NCBI GenBank assembly: GCA_032622095.1
Contig: CP136066.1
Location: forward strand, 198,204,816-198,268,815
From: Siphonodentalium dalli
Taxonomy: Eukaryota > Mollusca > Scaphopoda > Gadilida > Siphonodentaliidae
Length of the DNA: 64,000 nucleotides
Direction of reading: 5' to 3'
This document shows, one piece after another, positions 63,113-64,000 of this stretch. The notes beneath the pieces were generated by a model. It saw only the letters and a program-made list of their open reading frames with translations. It was not told where the DNA came from and did no database searches. Position numbers and translations under genes: made by a program. Position 1 is the stretch's first letter, and each line of letters starts with the position of its first letter.

Positions 63113-63708
63113 TTACTAACAAGAGTCACTATATTTTATATTTATATGATAGAATGACGTTGGTGCTGGCAATTTTGTTTAAAATTATTTAAAATACGTG
63201 ATTTTAGCAAGTTTATTCGCTGTGCGCCCCGGCGGAGTGTTTCGTGTCATTTTATTTCGAGGCCCAGAACATTATGGGTCACATTAAACGTGGGCAATTC
63301 TGCAGAGGTAGAATCTATGGAAATCAATTACAATTTAGCGAATGATATGCACGAAATTCAGACATATTCGATACAACAAATGGTTTTCACACACGATAAT
63401 CAAATGACTTGAGTGAAAATGTTGTCAGAATAAACATCGTATCGTTTTCTTCATCGATTTCGCCTATTGTCGATGGATTCACGTTAGATGCTGTTAGATG
63501 TGCGTATTAAAATGATTTTCCCTTGGGATCTGTGCAAGACTTCAAATCTGATTGATAGTTGGAGTGCAGAATTTATTGACGAAGCCCGGATCACCAACCG
63601 TTCATGACCCGTGCACTAACGTGGTGCCACGCACAATACTTGATGTTTACTGAGAAAATTTAAGCGTTTATGACGGGAGCTACGCTGGCGCATCATTAAT
63701 GACCCTGT
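63113..63708. other. No gene recognised
   Basis: AT-rich single-copy DNA. Confidence 0.55.
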
Positions 63709-63721
63709 GCCAATGCATTCT

Positions 63722-63760
<39 letters not shown>

Positions 63761-63805
63761 GAGTCGACCATAGGTCGCCTCGCATATATAAGAGAATGCA
63801 TTGGC
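63709..63805. repeat. Palindrome module with a (TA)n expansion
   Basis: The standard palindrome, preceded by CCCTGTGCC, but its left arm carries about 17 TA units (63727-63760), so the arms no longer match in length. The inverted partner and the host MITE's right end would lie beyond the window. Confidence 0.93.
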
Positions 63806-64000
63806 CTAACAATTTTTTATCATTTTATATCAATGTTTCTTACATTCTTTAACAATTTTTTTAATTTTTTGTATAATTTGTTCTTACATTCTATAACAAT
63901 TTTTACCATTGTTCATCATTTTTTATCATTTTTTCTTACATTTCTTATCACTTATTAACATTTTTTCTTGCATTCTTTAACAATTTTGATCATTATTTCT
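63806..64000. other. AT-rich stretch of TTTTTCTTACATTCTTTAAC repeats
   Basis: Same kind of T-rich sequence found between palindrome pairs in families A and B, so probably the interior of another such MITE cut by the window edge. Confidence 0.6.

Overview
This is animal (metazoan) nuclear DNA from the AT-rich, repeat-dense genome of an invertebrate, most likely marine. The only convincing host gene is a muscarinic acetylcholine receptor-like GPCR, carried on one long minus-strand exon (21332-23199). It has a spliced 5' leader, and its intracellular loop 3 is far longer than in vertebrate receptors. The phylum cannot be fixed by eye. Intron signals, an L2/CR1-type LINE remnant and many non-autonomous DNA transposons exclude a prokaryote.

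Layout. (1) 1-10.6 kb: an old, decayed array of a roughly 200-450 bp repeat (about 1340-9920), broken by later insertions. These include an element with hAT-like ends and a 1-mismatch 8 bp target duplication (7215-7692), a TTAA-type palindromic MITE (8519-8902) and a 367 bp MITE (9369-9735). The array ends in a young, homogeneous 34 bp minisatellite (9922-10564) that is itself an amplified piece of the old repeat. (2) 10.6-19.5 kb: a second palindromic MITE family, a 5'-truncated LINE with an almost intact reverse-transcriptase fragment, a 423 bp MITE with TTTA duplications, then mostly single-copy DNA with some hairpins. (3) 19.5-24.5 kb: the receptor exon. Its downstream intron holds MITEs and a broken copy of part of the receptor's own loop-3 coding sequence; a 52 bp tandem array lies upstream. 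The exon for TM7 and the C-tail was not found here. (4) 24.5-35.7 kb: dispersed MITEs and a degenerate repeat of about 530 bp. (5) 35.7-48.6 kb: a 12.9 kb satellite of 48 bp monomers (48, 51 and 96 bp forms) containing a nearly identical 3,480 bp tandem duplication. (6) 48.6-64 kb: nested foldback elements, 20, 60 and 68 bp tandem arrays, more MITE copies and a long hairpin (62328-62488).

The window reads as one receptor gene in a transposon graveyard. The most unusual signal is a 69 bp near-perfect palindrome, present at least 14 times. It is usually paired head-to-head inside MITEs whose outer termini and target-site duplications differ. Several insertions can be reconstructed from the sequence, giving a relative age order of elements.

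No tRNA, rRNA, snRNA or CRISPR array was recognised. Most short open frames lie in repeats or are antisense to the receptor and are not annotated as genes.
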